A stretch of DNA of 64,000 nucleotides from Klebsormidium nitens (Eukaryota; Streptophyta; Klebsormidiophyceae; Klebsormidiales; Klebsormidiaceae). A program made the position numbers and the translations under genes. Shown piece by piece: positions 38,701 to 49,765 of the stretch. The stretch lies in the NCBI GenBank assembly GCA_000708835.1, contig DF237159.1, forward strand, positions 79,660 to 143,659. The letters run 5' to 3'. Positions within the stretch are counted from its first letter, which is position 1; every line of letters starts with the position of its first letter. The notes below the pieces were generated by a model that worked only from the letters and a program-made list of their open reading frames with translations, was not told where the DNA came from and did no database searches.

Positions 38701-41700
38701 TACTCTTCTTCTTCGTCTTTGCCCCCGTCCATCACTTCTGAATGCTCCCGCTGCGCTGATGCTTTCACGGGCCGCCGCGCACGCTTCGGCCGGGGGGCGT
38801 TCACACCAGCCTCCCCGGCCTTGCGCTTGCGGGTGGGAACGGGCTCCGGGGTGTCGGAGTCTGAACGGCGGTCGGAAGAGTCCCGGAACTCGTCGTCGGT
38901 TTCCATGGCTGCAATTCAATCAGGGGTCCTTGAAGATTTTCAAGAAAAGGTCCTCGCAGGTTTAAGGTAAGAGGTCTAACTCAAACCCAAGGTGAGCAGC
39001 CCAACACGAGGCACAGGGTGCGAATCGCCAAACCCCTTGAAAAGTTGGTGGAGCAAGAATTACTCCCTGCTCGTTTACTAAGCAGTTTCAGATAAAAGAC
39101 CCAGGTGTTCTCCACGCTAGTTTGAAAATAGAAGACTTCTTCGTGAATTTGCAAAGCACCCTTTGCAAAGTGAGAAGATGCGGCAGCGGACCAATAGTTA
39201 CTTCAGATAGAGAAGGGACTCTCTTCTGCGTTCAAAAACAATGACATCGGATCATCTTTCTGAGCCATCGTAGATCTAAGCGGAAGCTTTTCGATAAGCG
39301 GTGCGGGATTGAGCGGCCCACCTTGGTACCTCCGCAGCAGCTCTTCAATGGGCAGTTCGCTTTCGGCCTTGAGGGCGTCCATTTCGTCCGCATACCCCGC
39401 CTCTTCCTCCGCGATCTCGGCCTCCAGCGTGCTTTCATCATCCTGCGCACAGGCAAGTAGGATTCACGAATTGGGGTTGGTGAGCCCTCTCTCAAGATGA
39501 CAAAGAAATAGTCCATCAATTTCGGCTCTGTTCACCTAAATGATTCAGTTCTTGGGGAATCTGCTTTGGAGGGAAGCTTCATGAGGAAGTTATTAAGAGC
39601 GGCTTGTGGCCCGATTTGAACATTTTGGGCATCATTTCAAGCTGCCTCCTCCATATCGCAAAGATTCCATCTCTACCAAAACGCGACCACTGCATGACGC
39701 GGGCAGTCCAGGCTAGTCACCATTTTACTTTGTCCCCAACACTGCGAGGTCTTTCAGCGAAAACACCCGGATGCGGCATGCACAACATCCACTCCACTCG
39801 AATCAGATCAGCGATTATAGAATTCACTTACAGAAGCTTTTCCTGAGCTAACCGTTGCTCACCAGCTTTGGGCGTTACTGAAAATCGTCACACTTACCTC
39901 TTCTTGCTCGTCTTCCCCCACTTCAAAGTCATCGTCGCCATCCGCATGCGCCACCCTCCCCCCCCCTTCAGAACGCCCCTGCTTCGCCCCCCCGTCAGCC
40001 ACCGCCTCATGAGCTCCTCCATCATCCCCCCCTTCTTGCTGCTTCGCCTCTTCTTCCCCGCTCCACATGTCCAGACTCCCATTCGTCAGCGCGAGCCTCG
40101 ACTTTCCAGGCTTTCCGCTAGCTTCGACCCTGCCTCCGGAACCTCTAGCCGGTCCCTGCTCGTCCCCGGACCCTCTAGACGTCCCCTGCTCTGCCTCCGC
40201 CCCAGCGGAACCTTTAGACGTCCCCGTGCCGGGCCGCCCCTGGAGGTCTGCCGCCAGCATGGTAGAATAGCGCTCCGTCTGGCCCACGAGAAAGTCCAAG
40301 TGCTTGTCCAGCGCCTTCTTCTTCGTTTCCTCCGCAAGAGCGCTGTGCTTATACTGCACCAGCTTCTCGATCTTCACCCAGAACTTGCGCACCTCCTTCG
40401 CGATCCCGCTCGCCAGTTTGCGCACCCGCGACTCCTCGTCCCGCACTCTCTTCTGGTCCCGCGCCTCCACGTCTAGTTGCACCTTGCTCGCTTTGAGCGC
40501 CCACCGTTTCGCCTGGCCCAGCTTCCACCTCCGTTCTTTCTCAAAGTCCTTAGCGAGCCACGTCATCTCCGCCAGCAAATGCTCCCAGTGCGACTTCCCC
40601 GCAACCGCCCCAGCAGGCAACGGTCTCGGGGGCTCCGTGCTAGGCTGTATCTTTCCCCCCAGAGCGATCACCGCCTGCCGCTGCAGAATTTCGTTTGCGC
40701 GCGCCATGATTTCCGCGTCCGTTTTCAGCTTCTCCCTCACTGACGGGCGGGGCTTTGCACTGGCGCTCTTGACTGGGGGGACGTAATTGCCTAGGAGCTC
40801 AACCAAGTCGCCCGCGCTTCCTGCCTCGTCCGCACTCATCCCGAAGCTTGCGGATTGTGGCCGCAGTTTGCTGCCCCCTCGCGCCTGTCCACTCACAAAC
40901 CCCTTCTTCTTCTTTCTCTTCTTCCCATCAGCCAGTCTGTCCTCTCCCCTTGTCTTGAGGCCATCTTCCCTTGACTGCAATTCTCCCTTCTCCAACGAGG
41001 CCCCAAACTCCGACTCAGACTCTGTCATCCCCGCTTGCTCGTCCTGCTTCTGTACGTCCGCCAACTCTCTACTCTCTGGAAAACTTTCCTCATCCATGAG
41101 CACAGCACTCCCCCCGCCGGTCTCACCTCCTTCAGGACCCTTCCGCCCCTGCAAGTGCTTCCGCTTGATCCTGATCTCGATCTTGGGAGGCTCTCCGTCT
41201 CGCGGCCGCTTCCGCTTCTTCCCCGGGGGCCGCTCGCCCTGCCGCAACGACGCCCCCTGGGCGCCTCCTCCGTCCCCGGGGGATCGGGACCCCCCCAAAC
41301 CACCCCCGGACGGCGGACTCACAATCCGCACCCTCAACTTCGGCCTGTCCTTCCTCTCTGCCCCCATGAGATCATGCACGGAGCGCACCCGAGGCCCCTT
41401 TCTGTCCAGATCTCCGTCCACACCCTGCCCTGACCCGTCAACCGCAATGCTCCCTTTCCTGGAAGCTCTCCCCTGGCAATCCCCATGCCTCCCACTTCCG
41501 CCGTCTCGCTTCTGCCTCCCAGTCTCCATCTTAAGACCCTCATCTCCCTCACTCTCCAGATCTGTCTCATCGTCAGGCTTGACCGTGGCCCTCGCAAGCC
41601 CTTGCCGCCTCGGCGTCTCTGAAACCCTCGGTTTCGCATCCGAACCTTCACCTGCGAGTCCCCGCATCCCTTGCTTCAGATTGAAGCGGACAACCATACT

Positions 41701-42249
41701 CGGATCCCTGGGGCTCCCCCCCTGGGGCTTCGGAGACGCAGGCAGCGCCAGGCAGGCCTCCTTAGTGGACTGCAACCGGGGGGTCCCAACCGGGCTCCGC
41801 GGCCCCCCCTGCCGCCCAGGGGATTGCCACCGGGGGGAGCCAACCGGGCTTCGCGGCGTAAGCCGCTTTCCAGGGGGGCTGCCGTTGCTCTTCCCTGCAC
41901 CCCCCTGGGAAGCGGCATTCAGGTCCAAGGCCGGAAGCGCTGCATTCCGATTGGTGGGGCCCGCCTTCCGAAGCGCTAATCGCAGCTGGCGGGGGGACTT
42001 CGGCTCCTGTCTCGACCGCGTGCTCCGGCCTACACCCCCCTGAAGGCCAGCCTGTCCTAGGGCCTGGAGCTCAGACTTGCCAACCCTCCGCCTGGTCTTA
42101 CTTTCGCCCCCCTTGTTTTGCTCTTCCATGTTCTGCTTCTTCCGGCTCCGCTTTTGTTCGCGGAGGGGGGACTCGGAGTCCAAGATTATGATTTCACCTT
42201 GGCCGGTGGCCCCGGCACTTGCGTGATTGGTGCCACCGCTTGAATCCAT
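20740..42249 (-). CDS. PIE1: SWR1-class ATPase, PIE1 homologue (16 exons, about 3,932 aa)
   Basis: Exons: 42249-39898, 39442-39322, 38908-38621, 37901-37764, 37197-35555, 35003-34868, 34366-34130, 33373-32522, 31836-30914, 30142-30028, 28860-28729, 28373-28251, 26853-26690, 26194-24371, 23850-23731 and 23371-20740. Catalytic ATPase of the complex that exchanges H2A for H2A.Z in nucleosomes; nuclear. Residues about 550-665 are the HSA region (HWEHLLAEMTWLAKDF). ESELPIEELLRRYQ and ESELTVEELLARYK follow. The ATPase lobe has DEMGLGKT (about 1384), LDEAHMIKN and LLTG/TPLQND. A long insertion, typical of the INO80/SWR1 class, precedes the second lobe with STRSGGVGVNL and QDRCHRIGQ. A SANT domain lies near 2534. 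The family motifs are intact. The Pro/Gly/Ser-rich tails make it nearly twice Arabidopsis PIE1. The total is one base over a multiple of three; the break is placed at the 11-C run at 36861-36871. Confidence 0.92.
26540..26590 (-). repeat. Echo of PIE1 exon 13 3' edge
   Basis: The copy at 26554 (GGCACCCTGCGCTTGCGCTG) differs by one base over 20 from the true edge at 26693, an offset of 139 bp on the downstream side. The true edge has a GTGAGT donor; the copy has GTGAGG at the equivalent place, so a decoy donor remains. Confidence 0.85.
26975..27010 (-). repeat. Echo of PIE1 exon 13 5' portion
   Basis: GCGCCGCTTCCTCCTCC at about 26985 repeats the exon sequence at 26814, offset 171 bp, on the upstream side. 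The match is exact over 17 bases and then decays. Confidence 0.75.
27965..28150 (-). repeat. Two echoes of PIE1 exon 12 3' edge
   Basis: The true edge at 28241 (AACTTCTCACCCGCTCTTCC) recurs at 28101, offset 140 bp, with a decoy donor. The neighbouring CTTGCGCAGGATCC at 28272 recurs near 28132 and again near 27969. All copies lie downstream of the exon. Confidence 0.8.
28945..29140 (-). repeat. Two echoes of PIE1 exon 11 5' half
   Basis: About 90 bp of exon 11 recurs with scattered mismatches at 28945-29035, offset 168 bp (TGTCCCAGT at 28799 and 28967). It includes the acidic EDDDEE-type coding stretch and the CAG acceptor. A shorter copy at 29100-29140 is offset about 333 bp, twice 166. Both lie upstream of the exon. 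Confidence 0.9.
29481..29506. repeat. 10-bp perfect hairpin in PIE1 intron 10
   Basis: CGCTTTCGTG at 29481-29490 pairs with CACGAAAGCG at 29497-29506 around a 6-base loop. It lies between exon 10 and exon 11 of PIE1. No known RNA motif accompanies it. Confidence 0.5.
30250..30515 (-). repeat. Two echoes of PIE1 exon 10 5' edge
   Basis: CAAGTAATGCATCGCGTACC occurs at the true edge (30124) and at 30263, offset 139 bp, identical over 20 bases and including the splice acceptor region. A more decayed copy lies near 30470-30515. Confidence 0.85.
31955..32000 (-). repeat. Echo of PIE1 exon 9 5' edge
   Basis: GTCGTACTGCAAGGGAC at 31974 repeats the true exon 9 start at 31831, offset 143 bp. It keeps the CTTGCAG acceptor exactly, so it is a strong decoy 3' splice site upstream of the real one. 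Confidence 0.85.
33820..33945 (-). repeat. Echoes of PIE1 exon 7 3' portion
   Basis: ACGCGAGC and its surroundings near 34177 recur near 33845, offset 332 bp or about two units of 166. The true 3' edge near 34119 has a weaker copy near 33923. The copies lie downstream of the exon and have diverged more than most others. Confidence 0.55.
34690..34730 (-). repeat. Echo of PIE1 exon 6 3' edge
   Basis: CCTGCTGAGCGCCTTGGATC at 34696 resembles the true edge at 34867 (CCTGCTCCGCGCCCTCGACC), offset 171 bp, on the downstream side. Confidence 0.7.
35100..35160 (-). repeat. Echo of PIE1 exon 6 5' edge
   Basis: AGCTCCAT and the surrounding 40 or so bases near 35140 resemble the true exon near 34974, offset 166 bp, on the upstream side. 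Exon 6 therefore has echoes on both flanks. Confidence 0.65.
36861..36871 (-). other. 11-C homopolymer at the PIE1 reading-frame break
   Basis: Upstream of this run the exon 5 frame is acidic and PIE1-like (DESEEEGG, DEEVLGVSALL). Downstream only the next frame leads on to the ATPase (DTEAGLLAVRRAA). The exon is one base too long overall, and I see no convincing GT-AG pair that would correct it. A miscounted homopolymer is the simplest explanation; a true frameshift allele or a non-canonical intron remains possible. Confidence 0.65.
37928..38204 (-). repeat. Purely intronic tandem duplication in PIE1 intron 3
   Basis: A block of roughly 80-95 bp beginning TTTGCACAATCCAGCC near 37931 recurs near 38125 (TTTGCACAGTCCAGCC), offset about 194 bp. 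No exon sequence is included, so the duplication process is not limited to splice junctions. Confidence 0.65.
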
Positions 42250-44309
42250 GGCGAGTCTGCTGGAGGGTCAGGAGCTAAACCCTCGAGCGCTTTGCTAAAC
42301 CCATACTGACCAGGGCTAGCTGTCGAACTCCGCCAGTCGTCTTAGGGGCGCCAGGTATCTAGGGCCCTGCAGCCAGCAAGTAAGCTGGGAAATTGAGCAC
42401 AGAAGCTGAAAGTCCACTCAAAGGGACAAAACCATCACATGCCCAGAGTGATATGTGTAGGGACCAGAGATGGATAGCATAGGCTATGCAGATTTTAGCG
42501 GTCACCTGTCCAACGATCACCCCATTTTCTCCTGCACCTTTTTGTGAAGAATCTCAATGAACTTGATTGCAGCAGGTCAAAAAAACTCACAAAAGAAACC
42601 CCATCATAAAAGGTCATGGCACCACGCTTCCACATGAAAGGACTCGTAGGGGGTTAGGTCAAACTTCGAAGATGAAACTCTCAAGCCAAGAAATGCTCAC
42701 AAGTATTCTGGACTTCCAAAACTCTGCAGTAAACAAGATCCAATTGAATGTAACGCGTGCAAGTTTGTCCATCTGAATGGAGACAAGTCACCAGCACAAA
42801 CCTTTGCGGTGCCAATGCTGACAACAACGGCCCTCTTTTCCAGGTGTGCAAGTCGGAGTACAGAACTTGCCGGGCAATTACGTGCCAAGTCATTCCACCT
42901 GACTTAGCTGCCCTATGCAGAGGCCGATTGCCAGGGCACGTAAAAGCCATGAAAACGCTTAGCATGTGCATAGAAATGCTGCAATCCTCCAAACCTCCAA
43001 CTTAGTGACGTTCGCTGCAGTCAAAGGTGCCCGCACACTAGAACCTTAAAGTTCGCAGGGCCATGTTCCCATTGCACAACCACCACTGCTTTGTCTAATT
43101 GATGGTCAAAAGGTCCACACATAATCTTTGAAAGGCTTCTCACCAGAGACGTCAGCACATCCTCGCCTTTTTCAACCACGGTAAGGTCAGTATCCTGTCT
43201 GTATCATTTACAAAGCCCTCACCAGCTAGTTTGAGCTCTGAATTCAATTGTAAGTCCAGAAGCACTGGCAACACTGGCAACTCACTTCGCCTCCCGTCTT
43301 TGAAACCTGCCTGACATTGCCAGCCTCTGCTTCTGATCTAAAGTCCGCCTTCAGACGGAAGAGGAGATGGCTGCGGGCCTTTTAAGCCCTCCAGCCTCAG
43401 GGATACGGGTGGCCGATCTCCCCTGCTCTACAGACACATAATGTGACATAATGATGTCAGTGTGGCCCGGGCTGGGGCGACTCAAACTATGCACACCGTC
43501 AGATGTGATTTCCACGGCTTCGATGAGTTCATTCTACGAGCGAAGGGTCGGAAGACAGTCCGAGTCTCTGAGCTAGTTGCTTGACACTGAAACAATCACA
43601 ACCACAACGTCGAAATTTGACGAAGGTTCCGTATCTGGTCGACAAGGATGCTGGTGTCAATTGCCTACAATGGAGCACTGGCACCACGATCATCGGATGA
43701 AAGCTACTAACGGTACGTTGTTTTTGGCGACGGTGTAAGGCGAGTCTCGACTACCTACAGCGCGCACGCCGCACGGTACCGTTGAGAAGTGCTCATGAGT
43801 CCGATCATGGTCGCCGTAAGCACTTTCAAAGGACGATAGCATGAATCATAGCAAACGAATCGGACGGTCGCAAGAGAGTCCGTCCACCTGATGCGTTGGT
43901 TCCGTGGTTGTCGGGCGTGGTTTAGTGTGCCCAAATACCGCTACCAACCGGGGGACTCCTCTGTCCACTGGATCCCGATTCTCAAGAGCTATCCAACCCT
44001 GTCAATGCTCAAGCCGGTGGATGTTACCGGGGGGATCCATGGGTTAAAAGGATAAGCAGGTTTCTGGCGGGAACCTCCGGAGCTTGCAAAGCGGTTGGGC
44101 TAGGGCAGGCTTTGCCTGACAGGTGGCTTTCGCCTCGTGGTCTGTCCAGCTCAATGCTCGTTTGCTGATTCGTCAGATTCCTTTGCGCCTTTCCTTCAGA
44201 AACGCTTCCAAGCTTTCTTTGGCTGCCATCGTCGTTCAAGTTGCCCTTTTTACATTCCGGCGCAGTCTTCCAAGTTTCTACTTGAAAGAAACCTGTGGTC
44301 ATCAGCAAA
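42250..44309. promoter_or_regulatory. Shared 5' region of divergent PIE1 and 14-3-3 genes
   Basis: These 2.06 kb separate the PIE1 start (minus strand, 42249) from the 14-3-3 start (plus strand, 44310). Both promoters and 5' leaders must lie here. I find no long open frame, repeat array or RNA gene, and no unambiguous TATA box. The call rests on gene arrangement only. Confidence 0.5.
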
Positions 44310-47300
44310 ATGGCGCTGGCGGAGAGCAGAGAAAACTATGTCTATAGCGCCAAATTGGCTGAGCAGGCGGAACGATATGATGGTAAGTTTGCTTCTCTTG
44401 GTTGATACTGATGTTTTGTGTGACCTTGGTATCAATCAATTATGGGCCCCTTAAAGTCACAAAGGCTGGTCATTCATTCGGGTCAATTGCTCTTTTGATG
44501 GAGAGTCAACAATCTGGAACGCACTTCTCCGCCTGTTATCATCTCACATCAGCAAACTTCTACTGCTGTGTTGTAATGACCACATTTGTACCAGAAAAGG
44601 GGCATTAAAAAAGTTTGCCTTTGAGTTCTGCATGCATACTTCTGATTGGAAAATAGGGGCAAGGAGCAATTGGCCTCACATTCTAGAGAGTCCTTTGAGA
44701 AGGCCCTTTGTTTCTCAGTAGAATGAATGAGCTTTTTGTAATACCGGTCGTTTGTCCCATGACTGTATGTCCTGAACCCATTGAGGGTTAAAGCAGGGTT
44801 TAATGATTGCACATCTTTGCCCTGGAAATGGAGCTAGGTTTCCAGCAGAGTGAAGGCAAGCTTGCATGTTATGTGAGAGAGTCGGTGACAAAGCAAAATT
44901 GAGCTGCTTACAAGTAGACAATATGCTTTAAAAGCATGCCTCGCAGCCAAGCACGCGCCAATTTCTCCAACCGTGCAATCTGTTTCAGAGCTCTCTCTCT
45001 GTTTCCAAAATGGTCTAGGAAGTCAAAGCTGCCAGTCGAACATACATTGGCTGCTGATGTATGGCCTCAAAGCAGCTTCTGCATTTGCTGCTGTATCAGT
45101 TTGAATCTGCAACCTTTACCGCAGGAGCAGAGGCATTTGCCTCGTTGTCTTAGCTCCCGAGATACTGCAGACAATTTCCTGGTCAAAGGGTTTTGCTTTC
45201 TGTATGTACTGCACAATTCAAGGGGGTCCATCTTAGCAAACCAATGCTTCCAGGCTCATTTGACGGTCCACAGTCGACCATATGGGGTAAAGACCGGACT
45301 GGTAGCTGGTAGCTTCTGATATCCACCTAGGCACGACTGTCAAGTGGTCTCAACGTTGTGCAAGTCTCTGGCCTATGAGTGATCTGGCCTTTCTGCAGAG
45401 TGTCCTGTAACACAAGGCACAATGTGTCCAGGTTGTTTGCATAGTTGAGAAGGATATATGACCCCTTCAGAGACTGAACAACCTCCATCAGGTCTTCGTT
45501 AGCTGGGCAACAGTTTCCACCTTGTTTCTGGTTGCATTTTTCAAGGAGTGGAGTGGCACCTCACTTCAAGTGCGACAGGAAGCGATTGTTGGGAGATTTG
45601 CTACCAGGTTGTTTTGAAGTGCCCTAGTCGTGCTCTTGTTACGCTCTGTGTCACCTCTGATCTTGAAATTGCAGAACGAATGCCGTCTTGGTACGATGAC
45701 TTCCTTGCAGAGAAGAGTAAGGTTCTTATGGATTGAGGATATTCTGATCAGCAGCAACTAGTATGCGCACTCTGATCATTTTCATGAAATTCTGACCCTC
45801 TGCGCTTTATCCATCTCAGCCCGAGTTGGCCAGAATCATGAAGAAAGGCGGTTCAGCTTGTTTTTGCCAGTATTTCCTCCACCAGTTTGCTTGAGACTTG
45901 TATTGAACACAGTGGTTAACCAATTAATTATCTGTAAGAGACGAAATTCATGAAGAGGGTTGCAAAGTTCCCGTAATGTATCCTATTCGGTGTTTGACAG
46001 AAGCATCATACTTTCAGAAGACACCAAAAAGAAAGTCTAAACATGAATCACCTAGAATTAGAATTAAAGAGACGCCGTTTGCTTCTGCAGAGATGGTGGA
46101 GGCCATGAAGAAGGTGGCCAAGCTAGACGTGGAGCTGACGGTCGAGGAGCGGAATCTCCTGTCAGTAGGGTACAAGAATGTTATCGGCGCACGGCGAGCA
46201 TCATGGAGGATCATGTCCTCAATTGAGCAGAAAGAGGACAACAAGGGAAACGAGACCAACGTGAAGAGGATCAAGGAGTACCGGCACAAGGTCGAGACAG
46301 AGCTTTCAAACATCTGCAATGACATCCTAACCATCATCGACGAGAATCTGATTCCCTCATCAGACACGGGCGAGTCAAAAGTCTTCTACTACAAGATGTG
46401 AGCACAACCTTTCTCTCAACCATTTTTCGTGTTGCACTTATCTCTACATTTCTTCCGTTCTGTTGCTAGATCTCTTTGTAATAGCAGGCTAGCACTCCCA
46501 ATTGATTGGTGGAGGAGCGAGAAATTGCATGTGACACTTGCTGTCCTGCCATTTCACGGGGGCCAGTTTCTGACTGCGAATCTATTGAGTGCAATGCTCA
46601 TACCTACTTCAGGTTCAGACATGGCTGTTGAAGCTATCAATATTCTGATGTGGTGATACCTGCCCAGCGCAGTGGTTGGTTTGCTAGGCCCCATTGTGCC
46701 AACATGCAAACAAAACCAGAAACCGTTCCTTGTCAGTAAGAAGTTACCCGCTGCTCTCCAATGAACTTTGCAGCAAACCGGACCTCCTAGTGCAGGATTG
46801 ACCATGGATGTAAAGGATGCCTTCAATCCTTTGGGGCGCACTTTCTGTCCTTGCATTGCTCAAGTTGAGTCCTCTCTGATTGAGAATGTTCCAGTCACAT
46901 CACGCGCCCTTTGCCTGCAGGAAGGGAGACTACTACCGGTATTTGGCTGAGTTCAAGAGCGGGAACGAGCGCAAGGAGGCCGCTGAGAACTCCCTAGGGG
47001 CTTACAAGGTGCGATCGACGCCCACCCTGCTTCACATCTCGTGTTCCAATCTCATAGATATGAGAAAGCGGCATCGAAACCAGATTTCAGGGTCTTATGA
47101 TCTGGTCGGAAGTGCTGTTCGAGTTCACTGCAGTATTTACTTTTTAAGGAACATGGGATGCTGTGGCAGTGTCTTGAGCCAGGCAGGTTGATTGAGGATC
47201 CAAAAGTAAGAATACATGCAACCTAAGAAAAGGGCGCCTCGTAGGTAAACACTGAAGGACTACACAATGCATTATAAAGGTTGGAGTTTCATTAAGTGAG

Positions 47301-48545
47301 TTAATTAACCATGTGACCTCATTAACGATGTCATGAACCCTTTGTCTTTTGTAGATTCAAACTGCCTTCCAGATTGCCTAAGTGGACCTCCTCTTCCACA
47401 TCCCACATTTCAGCATGCTGGGCTGGCCCTTAACTCCTCTCCTTTTTACGCCTCATAGCCATTCTAGAAACGCTAACCACGTTCTAAACCTCTTTTCTGC
47501 GTGCCTTTCCAGGCTGCCTCAGAGATCGCCCAGGTGGACCTCCCCCCCACCCACCCCATCAGGCTGGGCCTGGCCCTCAACTTCTCCGTCTTCTACTACG
47601 AGATTCTGAACTCACCCGAAAGGTGAGGCTGGCGGCTCTGATGGTATCTCGAAACTAGAATGTCCTCCCCCTTGGAAGTTCTGCGTTGAAGGGTTTATTA
47701 TGGGGTCAAGGGTTTCTCGTTTTCGAAGCAGAGAATCTGCTGGGGTTAGAAGGGGGTTACTCGCTAAAGTTTCGATCTCGGTCAACGTGGTCAACCCGGT
47801 AAGGGTTTCGGCAAATAGGATCACGAATAAAAATGCCTTGCCGTTTTATGAACATGTCATGTCAATAAGGGAGGCAAAGATTCTTGTGTGTCGCAAGGCT
47901 TTGGATGGTGCTTGCTTAGGAAGCCTAAGTGCAGATGCCCTCTCACTATCCTCACTTGCTGGCCTGGAAGAACTCGTCGTTGCTAGCAGGTCTTAGTGTA
48001 GGAATGCTACCAGATGATCTCACTCAATGTTTCTGATTGGAAAATCAAATCGTAATCCAAAGATACCCTTTTTCTCATGGTGCCAGCTGGCAACCAGGCG
48101 TTTGACGAGGCGATCGTGCATCTGGACACACACATACTTACTTCGATCTCTCCAAAAAGAAGGAACACTCAACTGGCCCGTCCCCCGTTCTTCTAGGGCG
48201 TGCAACCTGGAAAGCATGTGTTTGACAAGGCGAATGCGCAGCTGGACACACAACGCAAACACGACAACTCCCCCGACTAAGAAAATGTGTGGAAGTTAAC
48301 CCGCCATCCCCGTTTCTTCCAGGGCGTGCCACCTGGCAAAGCAGGCGTTTGACGAGGCGATTGCGGAGCTGGACACGCTGAGCGAGGAGTCGTACAAGGA
48401 CAGCACGCTCATCATGCAGCTGCTCAGGGATAACCTCACGTTGTGGACGTCGGACCTGCAAGAGGATGCCGGCGATCAGGCCGCCAATGCCGCTGCCGGA
48501 GGGGAGGGCGCCGCGGCTGAGCCTGAGGGCAAGCCCGCTCAATAG
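44310..48545 (+). CDS. 14-3-3 protein (5 exons, 266 aa)
   Basis: Exons 44310-44382, 46091-46397, 46921-47008, 47513-47622 and 48323-48545, all GT-AG with matching phases. 14-3-3 proteins are dimeric cytosolic and nuclear adaptors that bind phosphoserine/threonine motifs in client proteins. Conserved blocks in order: [37 protein letters not shown] (with the Lys and Arg of the binding groove), [10 protein letters not shown] (Arg-Tyr pair), [18 protein letters not shown], and DNLTLWTSD near the end. The C-terminal tail is rich in Ala, Gly and Glu. Length and motifs match functional plant 14-3-3s. Intron 1 is long at 1.7 kb. Introns 3 and 4 contain decayed copies of the following exon. Confidence 0.97.
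47355..47455 (+). repeat. Echo of 14-3-3 exon 4
   Basis: From about 47365 the intron reads CTGCCTTCCAGATTGCCTAA, then GTGGACCTCC (47382), GGGCTGGCCCTTAACTCCTC and so on. These match exon 4 from 47513 at an offset of about 151 bp. A CCAG acceptor is kept. The coding frame is broken by substitutions and indels. Confidence 0.85.
48070..48255 (+). repeat. Two echoes of 14-3-3 exon 5 5' edge
   Basis: TTTGACGAGG occurs in the true exon at 48348. Copies sit at 48221 (TTTGACAAGG) and 48101 (TTTGACGAGG), offsets of 127 and 120 bp. The nearer copy keeps the whole acceptor context TTCTTCTAG followed by GGCGTGCAACCTGG, against GGCGTGCCACCTGG in the exon. Using it would shift or disrupt the frame. Confidence 0.9.
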
Positions 48546-49765
48546 CCTGGTGGGTTTGTGGGTTTGTCCCCTCTAAGCATCGTTTTCGTTTGGCGTCAAA
48601 TCTGCTCAACGCAAGGCATTGGACGGTCCGAAAGTCCCCTCCGGCTTCTGCTTCGGCCAAGTAATATGATTGCCGCCAGAATACTTGTATTATGCCCAGT
48701 TTGGAATGAGAGAACCTGCTTGGGACGGTTGGGGTTAGTAGGGTGTTTTGGGCGGGGACGGGTGTCGGAGCTATTTGGCCCCAAGTTCCAGTGTGAGCGG
48801 CGTCCTTATCATTAGTGGAGCTTAACCGACCGATTCTAGAGACAGATGTCTGTAGCTTTGCTTCATTCGAGCGCTTTTTGGTCACGAGTAACGGCAAGGT
48901 TCATGATTATTAGACGGCTGTTAGTGGAAGGGGAGAGCAAGGGCGAGCCAGCAAAGGAGCCCAGCGAGCTTTCAGGTCCTTGGAAAAAGTTTGGTCGCGT
49001 GCTTGCAAGGTTTGTGACTGGTCGCTGCCAGCAAATCCTTATGCTCCTCTGGGAAGACTGAAGTTGGAAGTTCTTAGACGCACGTAGATGCGACTTCTAA
49101 AGGTGCTCTGCTTCTTGGTCCATGCTTTGCATCTATGGTGACCTAAAGGAGATTCTCGTGCAGCTTGGTTGGCGTCTGTGTAGGTTTGATTGACCGGAGG
49201 AATGCTCGCTCCTCAATCACGAACATCTATTTGTACGGCCTTGTCTTATCCTGCCAGTCAAGCTAGGAGCGCTTGGGATAGACAACGTGCTGAAATCGGA
49301 CATGTTCGACTTGCAGGGTCTGAACTAATTGTAAACTTTTCCTGCACGAAAGTAAGAGCGTCATGCAAAGCAGAGTACTGGTTCGGGGAGGGGCCAAGAA
49401 AATGTAAAGGGAAGGTTATGAAGGGATGGGTCGTATCATCACACAGCCGGCCATATAGCAGCGATTTCCGGGCTGGGGCCAATGCATATCTCAGATGTCA
49501 AAAGACAACCTGAGCAGTTTGAAAGAGCTCCAGATGGCATCTCTATACTCGAATGGAACTCTTAAAAGATTTCGGATGAATGGGGTCTTGGACCAAGTCT
49601 CGTTTCTTGTGCAACGTATTGTGCATACGTGGTGAGTTTCCCGATTGTCAGCTTGCTAGAGCCCTGATTTCTTTTGGACTGTGCTAGTTTGTTTCTGGCG
49701 GTAATCAAGGACGTATGACACACACGATATATATTGAAAACTTTCCACATCATGTGTGAGGGTTA

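Noticed and set aside
40787-42043. 418-codon open frame on the plus strand
   Set aside because: It is antisense to PIE1 exon 1. Its Pro/Ser-rich composition mirrors the coding strand and it has no family motif.
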